Positions 37,261 through 48,221 of a stretch of DNA of 64,000 nucleotides are shown piece after piece. Below the pieces are notes generated by a model. The model did not search any database. It was not told the DNA's origin and saw only the letters and a list, made by a program, of their open reading frames with translations. A program made the translations under genes and the position numbers. The DNA is from Myripristis murdjan. Its lineage: Eukaryota; Chordata; Actinopteri; Holocentriformes; Holocentridae. Location: the NCBI RefSeq assembly GCF_902150065.1, contig NC_043990.1, positions 9,083,639-9,147,638 on the forward strand, given 5' to 3'. Each line of letters begins with the position of its first letter. Positions within the stretch are counted from its first letter, which is position 1.

Positions 37261-37325
37261 AAAATACTTGTACTGCAGGGCTGTATTGAAGGTAGGCTGA
37301 TTTCCAGGACTTTAACAAACACTAG

Positions 37326-37909
37326 TACCCCTTTTCCACCAAACCGGTTCCAGGGCTGGTCTGGAGCCGGTGCCTGACTTAGCGCCACTTTTTTGGTTTT
37401 TCCACCGCCCAAGCACCGGCCAAACTGGTTCCAAATCGGTTCCAAGCAAGCACCAACAGCGAGCAGGGGCTAAACAGGAGCCAGAGAAAGAACCAATGAC
37501 GTGGCCCACCGCGTCATTGGTGGATGGACTTACAGACTCAAACGGGAGCAGCAAACGCTATAAACGTATAGGTAAACATACTCACTGTTCGTTCCGACCA
37601 CGGATACGATGGGTAGCCGGCAATAATTGCGTTTTTCGCCTCTGGACCACAATGTAGGCTTGTAAACACACAAGCAGTATTTGCATTGCTACGGTGGGTC
37701 GTCTATGTTTGTTATTGTGATTCCGAGCAAGCGTCTTGTACATCCACGTGATCACGTTTTACGATGACGTAATGACGTGGCTCTGACTTGGCTCTGCTTG
37801 GCTGTTGGCCGGTGGAAAAGCAAACCGGTTCTTTGTTGGCACCAGTTAAGCACTGGCTCTAGCACCAGCTCCGAACTAGCACCAGGCATTTTTTGGTGGA
37901 AATGGGGCA
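37326..37909. mobile_element. Non-autonomous DNA transposon in copy 3
   Basis: The terminal inverted repeats TACCCCTTTTCCACCAAA and (right end, reverse-complemented) TGCCCCATTTCCACCAAA agree at 16 of 18 bases. CCGGTTC/GAACCGG blocks extend the inverted symmetry inwards. No open transposase frame. Superfamily not assigned because the target duplication is unclear. Confidence 0.6.
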
Positions 37910-38139
37910 TATGGCTGTGCGGTCAGGCACAATAAGACACGCAAAGAATCCATTGGAGGCTGACAACAATCAGTGCTGGTTTATCTAAACAAAACAGAGA
38001 ACTATGTATAAGCATACATGAAACTACATTCAACATAAATATCAATATCCATTACCTGAATTAAATACAATGCATACATCTAATTATTGTAGTGCAAAAT
38101 AAACATTACAGCTATTTAAGTCACTTTAAGCATGGATAT

Positions 38140-38189
38140 AGTATTAGTGTTAGTGTTAGTATTAGTATTAATGTTAGTATTAGTGTTAG
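38140..38189 (+). repeat. TTAGTR hexamer fragment in copy 3
   Basis: A short continuation of the copy 3 array, separated from it by the transposon at 37326-37909 and about 230 bases of unassigned sequence. Confidence 0.85.
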
Positions 38190-38399
38190 GGGTCAATTGA
38201 CAAAATGACCACAATCTCATGAAGAGAGAAGTGGTAAAACATGAGGGCGGTGCAGCAGATCTCATTTGGAAACATTTTGTTTTTCGATTATGTGATTGTA
38301 TATGAGACCTGAAGTGGTGAGAAAAGAGGAAGGGTGCAAGTTTGGCAGGGAACTTTCCTGATTTTTGACGCCGTCGAACTGAAATGAACCTCACAGAGA

Positions 38400-40808
38400 C
38401 TCGAAAGGTTATGGTGCTCTACCAAAATGGAAGAATCTCGTTTATCCTGGCAAGATAAGAAAAATTTACAAGAAAGGCCCTCTGTGTCGCTAAAACGGCC
38501 TACTATTCATCTCTGATAGAAGAAAACAAAAATAATCCCAGGTTTCTTTTCAGCACCTTAGCTAGACTTACAAAGAGTCATAACTCTACTGATCCTTGTA
38601 TTCCTAACTCTCAGTAGTAATGACTTCATGAACTTTTTTAATGACAAGATTCGAGCTATTAGAGACAAAATTGATAACGTCCTTCCCACAACTGGCATTA
38701 ACCCAACCCCCTTAGAGACCTCTGTCAAAGATAATAATTTAGAGGCTTTCTCCCCAATTAATCTCTCAGAACGAACTTCATTTATCTCCCCCTCTAATTC
38801 TAGACCCTATTCCAACCAAGCTGCTTAAAGAAGTGTTACCTTTAGTTAGTACATCTCTTCTAGATATGATCAATATGTTTCTATAGACAGGTTATATGCA
38901 ACAGTCCTTTAAAGTAGCTGTAATTAAAACGCTCCTCAAAAAACCTACTCTTGACTCAGATGTCTTAGCCAACTATAGACCAATATCTAATCTCCCTTTT
39001 CTCTCAAAGATATTAGAGAAAGTAGTCACTAATCAGCTCTGTAGCTAATTACAGCACAATGAACTATTTGAAAACTTTCAGTCAGGATTTAGAGCGCACC
39101 ATAGCACAGAGACAGCTCTGGTTAGAGTTACTAACGACCTCTTAACTGCATCAGATAATGGATTTCTCTCTGTACTTGTATTATTGGATCTTAGTGCAGC
39201 TTTTGATACTATAGACCATCACATCCTATTACAGAGATTAGAGCACCTAATTGGCATTAAAGGAACAGCATTAAACTGGTTTAAGTCCTATTTATTAGAC
39301 CGACATCAGTTTGTTCACATAAATAATGAATCCTCCTCCTGTGGAAAGGTAAAATATGGTGTTCCTCAGGGTTCTGTGCTTGGCCCTATTTTATTCTTCT
39401 CGTACATGCTTCCTTTAGGTAATATCCGGAAATACTCCGTAAACTTCCATTGTTATGCGGATGATACTCAGTTGTACGTATCTGTAAAGCCAAATGAAAC
39501 TCATCAGCTAAGTAAACTCGAAGCCTGCCTTAAGGATATAAAGGCCTGGATGGCCACCAATTTTCTACTATTAAACTCAGAAAAAAACTGAAGTTATCGT
39601 GTTCGGCCCTAAATACCTTAGGGAATCAGTTTCTAATGATATAGCTACTCTGGATGGCATTACCTCGGCCTCCAGTTCCACGGTAAGGAACCTCTGAGTC
39701 ATTTTTGATGAGGATTTGTCTTTTAACTCCCATAATAAACAAATCTCTAAAACTGCCTTTTTTCACTTGCGTAATATCTCAAAAGTCCAGCATATCTTGT
39801 CTCAGAGTGATGCAGAAAAATTAATCCACGCCTTTGTTACGTCTAGGTTAGACTACTGTAACTCCTTATTATCAGGCTGTACCAGCAAGTCGTTAAAGAC
39901 TCTCCAGCTGGTCCAGAACGCTGATGCGCGTGTGCTGACTAGAACTAGGAGAAGAGATCATATTACTCCAATATTGGCCTCTTTACATTGGCTTCCTGTA
40001 GAATTTAGAATAGAATTCAAAACTCTTCTCCTCACCTATAAAGCTCTTAATGGGCAGGCACCATCTTATCTGAAGGAGCTCATAGTCCCTTATTTCCCTG
40101 CCAGAGCACTGCGCTCCCAAAATGCAGGTTTATTGGTGGTTCCCAAATTTTCTAAGACTAGAATGGGAGGCAGATCCTTCCAATTGCAGGCTCCATGTTT
40201 GTGGAACAAACTTCCTATCTCAGTTTGGAGGGCAGATTCTCTCTCTACCTTTAAGAGTAGACTTAAAACTTTACTTTTTTGACAAAGCGTATAGTTAGGG
40301 CTGTAGTTATGCTGCTATAGGCCTAGACTGTCGGGGGACTCCATATCATGCTCTGAGCACTTTCCTCTTTTCTAATCTTCCTCTTCCCTCTTCTTTTCTT
40401 CTTTCTTCTTCTTCCCCCCCTCTATACACCCCCACCCCCCACCCCACCCCTTTCATTCAGTGCATGCTATTGTTCCAGAGTCCTCTGCCCCTTTGCTTTT
40501 GTTGTGCTTTTTGTGTCTTGTCTAGGTTATACTGTTCTGCTCATTCCTGGAAGGTCATCCCGCTGCAGATGAGAAGGCTGGTTGCTGTGTGTCACTTCCA
40601 TCTAGATTACCTGTTCAGGATACTCTGCTGTTTCTGTTGTTGTCCCCTGTCCCAGTGTGTCTCTATCTCCCTGTCTCTGTCTCTTTGCCTCTCTCTCTCT
40701 CTATCTCCTCCTTCTTTGTTTCTTGTCTACTGTAATTTGTAGAGCGTGGTCTTTACCTGCTCTACCTGTAAAGCATCATGAGATAATTTCTGTTGTGATT
40801 TGATGCTA

Positions 40809-40872
<64 letters not shown>

Positions 40873-40880
40873 CTGATTGA
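38400..40880 (+). mobile_element. 5'-truncated L2/CR1-clade LINE
   Basis: Reverse transcriptase blocks appear in order: [10 protein letters not shown] (about 38970), [14 protein letters not shown] (about 39080), [13 protein letters not shown] (39187), [10 protein letters not shown] (about 39358) and the catalytic YADDTQLY (about 39454), followed by the C-terminal region (39716-40282). The 3' end is an ATTG tandem tail (about 40822-40878) after ATAAATAAAG, typical of fish L2-like LINEs. The frame is interrupted by several stops and shifts and the 5' end is missing, so it is not active. The left boundary (about 38367-38400) is approximate. Confidence 0.85.
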
Positions 40881-40921
40881 TAATGTGGTGCAACCTTCCT
40901 GTCAACCACCTACTTTAAAAA

Positions 40922-41040
40922 AAAAGATTTTGAGGAACAAGAGTTTTTTACGCCCTTCCTTGTGTTGAGCAGTGGTGTTAAATTTCATCGAGCTGTGTGT
41001 CATCTGTTAAATTCACTGATGCTCACACGACTCGGAGATC
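40922..41040 (+). promoter_or_regulatory. Putative promoter/5' UTR of lectin copy 4
   Basis: Conserved TTTTGAGGAACAAGAG block ending at the ATG. It directly abuts the exon 5 scrap of copy 3, so a deletion has removed the normal upstream spacer, including its CTCF-like site. Confidence 0.45.
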
Positions 41041-43917
41041 ATGTCTGAACCTGATGAGGTGTATGAAAATGTGCAGGTAAACCACAACGGTGAGTCTTAG
41101 ATCTGATAGTTGCTATGCTTTTCAAGCTCAATATTTCCTCAGGACTGATTATTGTATTGTTTTTATTCATTTTTATCTCCCTTCTGCCTGCCAGTCTCTC
41201 TTTCTGTTTATTACAATTAGTGGAAAATCTTTGAAAGATTATTGTTGAAAATCCTCTTAAGCTCTCAAATATTACTGTTGAATTTGAAACCATGCATTTG
41301 TCTTTTTCTCTTGCTCTGATGCTCTGAATAAGGAACTAAGCATGTTGCAGCTTCCTCACTAAACGATGCCACAAATTCTGAAGCCTGGAACAACAGAACT
41401 CAGCCAAACGACCCTCCTGAGGGATCCTGTGGTAGGTAACAAGCAGCGATGTGGTGAGAAATAAAGAGTATTAGTATTAGTGTTAGTGTTAGTGTTAGTG
41501 TTATTGTTAGTATTAAAGGGGTCAGTGGACAAAATGACCACAATCTCATGAACAGAGAAGGGGTAAAACATGAGGTTGGTGCAGCAGATCTCATTGGGAA
41601 ACATTTTGGTTTTAGATTATGTGATTGTATATGAGACCTGAAGTGGTGAGAAAAGAGGAAGGGTCCAAGTTTGGCAGGAAACTTGTTTTTCCTGTCAAAT
41701 TTCATGCAAATCGGTGTCCAGTTAAGACCACGTACAATCCAATTTACGAAACAGCAAAAAATCTTATTGCATTTTCACTGGAAAAAATGCTTTAATGATG
41801 ACAATGTGATTTTTGCTGGGGTCTGTACCAAAAAAAAACCTGTTTTCTCACGTGTGGAGAATATGATTTGCAGGCCATGGGATCTCAGTAGCACAACAAT
41901 ACATTCTAATGTTATTTAATCACATATTTAACCTTTGGTCATGGTCAACTGCAGGGTCAAAGGTCACATCAGGCGGCTGTAGCCTAAAGAAAGTGGTGGT
42001 TTTTGGTGTGATCCTGGCAGTGCCTTTCTTCGCTCTCGGCCTTGTCTGTGAGTCCATACATGGTTCTTATGTTCATATATAGGGTTCATATGAAAAAACA
42101 CAAAACTACCACACACAGCTTGAAAATGTGAGCAAATGCAAATTATTAAGCGGTTGGTAAGGTGGACCGCTGGTGTCCACTAAGTTAGTCGGCTGTTTCT
42201 AGGTGGTTTCTACACTCCCGCTTGGGAAGGCTAACACTTAACATCTCTCTTTAAAATCAGGTAATGACAACATGCAGACCAAGAAACAGCTCCAAATGAT
42301 GACAGCCAAGCACGACGCTCTGAAGAGGAATCTGACCGGTGAGCCTGTCAAAGCTGAGCTTTGAAACTCTGTGAAAGGTTCAGCCCACACTAAACATGAG
42401 ACTCTCTTATACAGAGTCACATTTTGGAATAAACTGAAGACACATCACTATTAGCATCCCTCCTCAAAATTTATTTCAATAAGGAGCTGATTAGTGGATT
42501 TGAAGTGATCTTACTGTATGTTTCTGCTAACCTGAGAAAAAAATGAATAAAAGACCAGTGAAAGTGAAATTTTCTTTGGCCAGGCTGCACATAATGAACG
42601 ATGTGTGTTTTTTACACATCTGTCTTCTTTGGGAAAACACCTTTAATCTACCTTGAGTTGGAAAGGAACATAAATGCATGAAAGCAAATCTACTCAACTT
42701 TACCTTTGTGTCGCTGTGTCAGATGTGGTGGAAGACTGATAAGAGGAGACCCATGCAAACATTTGATTTTTTTTCTCTTTTTTTTTTGATATTAGACACA
42801 CTTTCTCAGCCAAAATCATGCGATGTGGTGCAACCTTCCTGTCGACCACCTACTGAAGGTAAGTGATGCATTTTCTGCTACACATTTATTTCTGTGCTCC
42901 TGACGCAGTTCTTCTCTTAGCTAAATGTAATATGATGGAAACATTAATAGACTAATAAATAGTAGACACTGATGTATTTATTATTTTTGCGTCCACCCAC
43001 TGTTAAAGCCGCAGCTGAGAATCAGGTGCCTTGCTCAGTGGCTTCTAAGCAGCAGCGGCTTCAAAGTGTTTCTCGTTCACCTTCTGTGATGGTCCCAGCC
43101 GGTCTGGGATTCAAACATGCAACCTTCAAGTCACAAGCTGACCTCTCTGATGTTGAACAGTGACTCACTGAGTATGATTAGTGTCATTTTCTTAAAGGTG
43201 GAACATGTTTCAAATGTGATCCTGACTGGGAGCCTCACAGAAATAAGTGCTACAGATTCCTCACTGAAAAGTTAAACTGGGATCAGAGCAGGAGCAGGTG
43301 TGAAAAACTGGGTGGACAACTGGTGAAGATCGACAGCAAAGATGAACAGGTACGAGTGGCACTCTGTTAACAGGTCTGTGTGAAAGACCGTCTTTAGCGT
43401 CCTGCATCTCACTGAACTAGTTTCAACACAACAAAGTCATATATACCGTGGTGTGATTTCCTTCAACTCTTCCTGTTCAGCGCTTCTTGGAGTGGACACT
43501 TAGAGATAAAATGGATGAGGCTGAAGACAAGTTCTGGATTGGACTGACAGATCAAGAGACAGAGGATGAATGGTTGTGGGTGGATGGCTCAAGGCTGGAC
43601 AAAAGGTTTGATTGTTTTAATGAATCCACATTTCAGATCCTTCACAGTTTTTCTCCTGTTACATTGACAGCATTACCTCTTCTTTCTCAGCGGTGTGTTC
43701 ATGTTATTTCCCATTTCTTAGTTTAGCATTTTGGAGTGGCAAAGAACCTGATAACTGGAAAGGGACCAATTCTGATGGAGAAGACTGTGCAACAATGGGG
43801 GAGAAAGGAGGTGCTGCAGGTCTGAAGAGTTGGTTTGATCGAGACTGCAATAAGCTTCAAAAAAGTATTTGTGAGAAATCAGCATCAACTGGAAGAGTTA
43901 AGTTTAATTGTGAGTGA
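41041..43917 (+). CDS. C-type lectin-like receptor copy 4 (exon 2 tyrosines lost)
   Basis: Exons 41041-41089, 41351-41431, 41955-42047, 42261-42338, 42796-42858, 43198-43349, 43481-43605 and 43722-43917 give 278 aa plus TGA. The tail keeps EVYENV (Y8, no ITIM because of Glu at -2), but in exon 2 the tyrosines at 25 and 30 are both asparagine (ATNSEA, WNN). The transmembrane helix is about 57-75. The neck has an NLT sequon and two cysteines. The CTLD has WIGL, EPD (222-224) and W-F-D, and lacks the extra cysteine before W-F-D. Intron 2 has lost about 380 bases relative to copies 2 and 3. It is probably a surface lectin-like receptor with weakened or altered signalling. An alternative donor, CAG|GTAAAC, exists inside exon 1. 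Confidence 0.85.
41468..41516 (+). repeat. Short TTAGTR hexamer array in copy 4 intron 2
   Basis: About eight hexamer units starting roughly 35 bases after the exon 2 donor. Confidence 0.9.
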
Positions 43918-44050
43918 AACCCACTTCAGTTTGACTACTGTGCCTGTTTAACAAACTGGAGGTTTTCCCCAAAACTCAGCCCTTTACAAATGTCTTACGA
44001 CTGCAAAATACATGGATTATTACATATCACTTTGTACTGCCATATAATCT

Positions 44051-44056
44051 AATAAA
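44051..44056 (+). terminator. Polyadenylation signal AATAAA, copy 4
   Basis: Canonical signal about 135 bases after the copy 4 stop codon. Confidence 0.7.
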
Positions 44057-44737
44057 GTCAGAAAAATTTATTCTGTGTGATGTAATGAGTGAAACCATGA
44101 AGAAAATTCTGTCTCTGAACTCAAAAACTGGTTACTGAAGCTGTGCCACGGATTACCATCACACACCTTTTGATCTTTTTCTGTTTAATGAAACTAACAG
44201 AGCAACACTGGACAAGTTCTTCAGCCAAACCCTGATATATACATCTGTTGAAGTCTGACCAAAACCAAAAATCCATGAATTTTGTGAGAAATGTTACAAG
44301 GTGTAATTTTTCAGCCTAAAAGAGCTGTGTCTGAAAAGTCGGACGTCTGCACTGTTTAAGAGGAAGCCAGAAGAGAGACGGACAGTGGAGGCTGAACGTG
44401 TCACACAGAGCCAATTACAGTCAAACAAGAGGAAGTAAATTAAAATATCTTTCTCTGAAGAGAGATGCTGATGGTAATCTTACAGGTGTCACATTTAGAG
44501 TTATTTTACAGTCTCATACTGCTAGGTAAAAAACACAACACAACTACACTGAAAAGCCAGACTGCTTCATGAAGAGAGCTCCAGGCTGATGATCAAGATC
44601 TGAACTTGGCTAAAGTTCTTTGAGAAACAAAACATTTCTCATCTCATTGCAAAGAAGACAGTTAACAGAAGAAAAAATATCAAGAGAGCTTCATCAAGTA
44701 TACCATGAGCTACACAACCAAGATATAAATATATAGA

Positions 44738-44752
44738 CCAGTGGGGGGCAGC
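44738..44752 (+). promoter_or_regulatory. CTCF-like site between copies 4 and 5
   Basis: CCAGTGGGGGGCAGC, in the same orientation as the other spacers. Confidence 0.5.
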
Positions 44753-45112
44753 ATATCTATACAGTATGTTTTTTTTCGTTCTCCCACTCAAACATACAGC
44801 ACAATGGTCCTGAATATGCAAACATTTGAGTCAGCAGCACCAGAGTCAGTGTGTCAGAGATCAAAACTCAGAGTTGGTCAATCAGTTTATCAAGTTGAAC
44901 TGGCACAAAACATCCAACCAGGTGTCATGTTCTTCCTGCCACTTACTGCAACATGCAGCTCATCCACACTCTTGGTCTTTTCTTCTCTCTGTGAATCATG
45001 ACACAGAATGAAACACAAAAAAATGTTTTACATGTTCATTTAATAAAACAGAAACAAAAAGGCTAAATCCTGTGGTGTATCTGCAATCAGACAAGACAAC
45101 TATTAAAAAAAA

Positions 45113-45231
45113 AAAAGATTTTGAGGAACAAGAGTTTCTTACACCCCTCCTTGTGTCGAGCAGAGGTGTTAAGTTTGGTGGAGCTGTGTGTCCTCGGCTA
45201 AATTCACTGATGCTCACACGACTCAGAGATC
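45113..45231 (+). promoter_or_regulatory. Putative promoter/5' UTR of lectin copy 5
   Basis: Conserved GATTTTGAGGAACAAGAG block running to the ATG, nearly identical to that of copies 3 and 4. Confidence 0.45.
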
Positions 45232-48075
45232 ATGTCTGAACCTGGTGTGGTTTATGAAAATGTGCACGGAAAACACAACGGTGAGTCTTAGATCTAATAC
45301 TTGCTATGCCTTTCAAGCTGGATATTTCCTCAGGACCGATTATTGTAAGACTGGTTGTTTTTAGTCATTTTTATCTCCCTTCTGCCTGCCAATCTCTCTT
45401 TCTGTTTTTTACAATGAGTGGAAAATCTTTGAAAGATTATTGCTGAAAATCCTCTTAAGCGTTCAAATATTACTATAGAGTTTGACCCCATGCATTTGTC
45501 TTTTTCTCTTAATCAAATGTAAATGCTCTGAATAAGGAACTAAACGTGTTGCAGCTTCCTCACTATACGATGCCACAAATTCTGAAGTCTGGTACAACAA
45601 AACTCAGCCAAACGACCCTCCTGAGGGATCCTGTGGTAGGTAACAAGCAGCGATGTGGTGAGAAATAAAGAGTATTAGTATTAGTGTTAGTATTAGTGTT
45701 AGTGTTAGTGTTAGTGTTAGTGTTAGTGTTAAAGGGGTCAGTGGACAAAATGACCACAATCTCATGAACAGAGAAGTGGTAAAACATGAGGTCAGTGCAG
45801 CAGAACTCATTTGGAAACATTTTGGTTTTAGACCTGAAGTGGTGAGAAAAGAGGAAGGGTCCAAGTTTGGCAGGGAACTTTACCAATTTACGAAACAGCA
45901 AAAAATCTTTTTGCATTTTCACCGGAAAAAAAAGCTTTAATTATGACAATGTGATTTTTGCTGGGGTCTGTACCAAAATAAATCAATAAATAAATAAAAC
46001 ATGTTTTCTCATGTGTGGAGAATATGATTTGCAGGCCATGGGATCTCTGTAGCACAACAATACATTCTAATGTTATTTAATCACACATTTAACCTTTGGT
46101 CACGGTCAACTGCAGGGTCAAAGGTCACATCAGGCGGCTGTAGCCTAAAGAAAGTGGTGGTTTTTGGTGTGATCCTGGCAGTGCCTTTCATCGCTCTCAG
46201 CGTTGTCTGTGAGTCCATTCACGGTTCATATGTTCATATATAGGGTTCATATGTAAAACACAAAACTCACACACACAGCTTGAAAATGTGAGCAAATGCA
46301 AATTATTAAGTGGTCGGTAAGGTGTACACTAAGTTAGTCGACTGTTTCTAGGTGGTTTCTACACTCCCGCTTGGGAAGGTTAACACTTAACATCTCTCTT
46401 TAAAATCAGGTAATGACAACATGCAGACCAAGAAACAGCTCCAAATGATGACAGCCAAGCACGACGCTCTGAAGAGGAATCTGACCGGTGAGCCTGTCAA
46501 AGTTGAGCTTTGACGGGCTGAAAGGTTCAGCCCACACTAAACATGAGATTCTCTCATACAGAGTTTGGAATAAACTGAAGACACACACATCATTGTTTGC
46601 ATCCCTCCTCAAAATTTATTTCAATAAGGAGCTGATTTGTGGATTTGAAGTGATCTTATTGTATGTGTCTGCTAACCTGAGAAAAAAATGAATAAAAGAC
46701 CAGTGAAAGCGAATTTTTCTTTGGCCAGGCTGCACATAATGAAGGATGTGTGTTTTTTTACACATCTGTCTTCTTTGGGAAAACACCTTTAATTTACCTT
46801 GAGTTGGAAAGGAACATAAATGCATGAAAGCAAATCTACTCAACTTTACCTTTGTGTCACTGTGTTAGATGTGGTGGAAGACTGATAAGAGGAGACCCAT
46901 GGAAACATTTGATTTTTTTTCTTTTTTTTTTTTGATATTAGACACACTTTCTCAGCCAAAATCATGCGATGTGGTGCAACCTTCCTGTCGACCACCCACT
47001 GAAGGTAAGTGATGCATTTTCTGCTACACATTTATTTCTGTGTTCCTGACGCAGTTCTTCTCTTAGCTAAATGTAATATGATGGAAATATTAATAGACTA
47101 ATAAATAGTAGACACTGATGTATTTATTGTTTTTGCATCCACCCACTGTTAAAGCTGCAGCTGAGAATCAGGTGCCTTGCTCAGTGGCTTCTCAGCAGCA
47201 GCGGCTTCAAAGTGTTTCTCGTTCACCTTCTGTGATGGTCCCAACCGGTCTGGGATTCAAACATGCAACCTTCAAGTTACAAGCTGACCTCTCTGATGTT
47301 GAGCAGTGACTCACTGAGTATGATTAGTGTCATTTTCTTAAAGGTGGAACATGTTTCAAATGTGATCCTGGCTGGGAGCATCGCGGAAATAAGTGCTACA
47401 GATTCCTCACTGAAAAGTTAAACTGGGATCAGAGCAGGAGCAGGTGTGAAGAACTGGGCGGACACCTTGTGAAGATCGACAGCAAAGATGAACAGGTACG
47501 AGTGGCGCTCTGTTAACAGGTTTGTGTGAAAGACCGTCTTTAGCGTCCTGCATCTCACTGAACTACAACCTTTGAGCAAAGTTTCCACACAACAAAGTCA
47601 TATATACCGTGGTGTGATTTCCTTCAACTCTTCCTGTTCAGCGCTTCTTGGAGTGGACACTTAGAGGTAAAATGGATGAAGATGAAGACAAGTTCTGGAT
47701 CGGACTGACAGATCAAGAGAAAGAGGATGAATGGTTGTGGGTGGACGGTTCAAAGCTGGATGAAAGGTTTGATTGTTTTAATGAATCAACATTTCAGATC
47801 CTTCACAGTTTTTCTCCTGTGAAATTGACAGCATTACCTCTTTCTCAGTGGTGTGTTCATGTTATTTCCCATTTCTTAGTTTAGCATTTTGGAGTGGCAA
47901 AGAACCTGATAACTGGAAAGGGACCAATTCTGATGGAGAAGACTGTGCAAGAATGGGGCAGAGAGGAGGTGCTCCAGATCTGAAGTGTTGGTTTGATCGA
48001 GACTGCAATAAGCCTCAAAAAAGTATTTGTGAGAAATCAGCATCAACTGGAAGAGTTAAGTTTAATTGTGAGTGA
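45232..48075 (+). CDS. C-type lectin-like receptor copy 5 (mosaic exon 8)
   Basis: Exons 45232-45280, 45555-45635, 46116-46208, 46410-46487, 46942-47004, 47344-47495, 47642-47766 and 47880-48075 give 278 aa plus TGA. The tail has VVYENV (Y8, ITIM consensus, also a YEN Grb2-type site). In exon 2 tyrosine 25 is asparagine, but a new tyrosine appears at 21 (SLYDAT). The transmembrane helix is about 57-75. The CTLD has WIGL, EPD (222-224) and W-F-D. Exon 8 begins like copy 4 (SGKEPDNW), then carries the GAPDLKCW segment of copy 2, then returns to the copy 4 type, which suggests gene conversion. Intron 2 shares the deletion of copy 4. Likely an inhibitory-type surface receptor; ligand unknown. Confidence 0.85.
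45672..45731 (+). repeat. Short TTAGTR hexamer array in copy 5 intron 2
   Basis: About ten TTAGTA/TTAGTG units, at the same position as in copy 4. Confidence 0.9.
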
Positions 48076-48215
48076 AACCCACTTCAGTTTGACTACTGTG
48101 CCTGTTTAACAAACTGGAGCTTTTCCCCAAAATTGAGCCCTTTACAAATGTGTTACGACTGCAAAATACATGGATTACTATATATTACATATCACTTTGT
48201 ACTGCCATATAACCT

Positions 48216-48221
48216 AATAAA
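48216..48221 (+). terminator. Polyadenylation signal AATAAA, copy 5
   Basis: Canonical signal about 140 bases after the copy 5 stop codon. Confidence 0.7.

Larger units (their letters stand above)
36105..40914 (+). pseudogene. C-type lectin-like receptor copy 3 (gene relic)
   Basis: Exon 1 (36105-36153) and exon 2 (36431-36511) are intact and encode VVYENV (ITIM consensus) and ATYFEV. The flanking intron runs to about 38366 with an enlarged hexamer array. After that come an L2-like LINE and a 33-base scrap of exon 5 (about 40882-40914), which joins directly to the promoter block of copy 4. The transmembrane exon, neck exon 4 and all three CTLD exons are missing. At most it could make a short intracellular tail peptide. 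Confidence 0.85.

Noticed and set aside
44741-45001. Conserved open frame in the lectin spacers (also 30452-30727, 35635-35880)
   Set aside because: Present only because the spacers were duplicated with the genes; length and start differ between copies and there is no recognisable domain.
33836-47309. 63-codon open frame conserved in intron 5 of copies 2, 4 and 5 (33836-34027, 42972-43163, 47118-47309)
   Set aside because: Its conservation equals that of the surrounding introns of these young duplicates and it ends in a stop before the next exon. The DNA resembles a common fish repeat (GGTCTGGGATTCAAAC, tRNA-like). Kept as intronic sequence.
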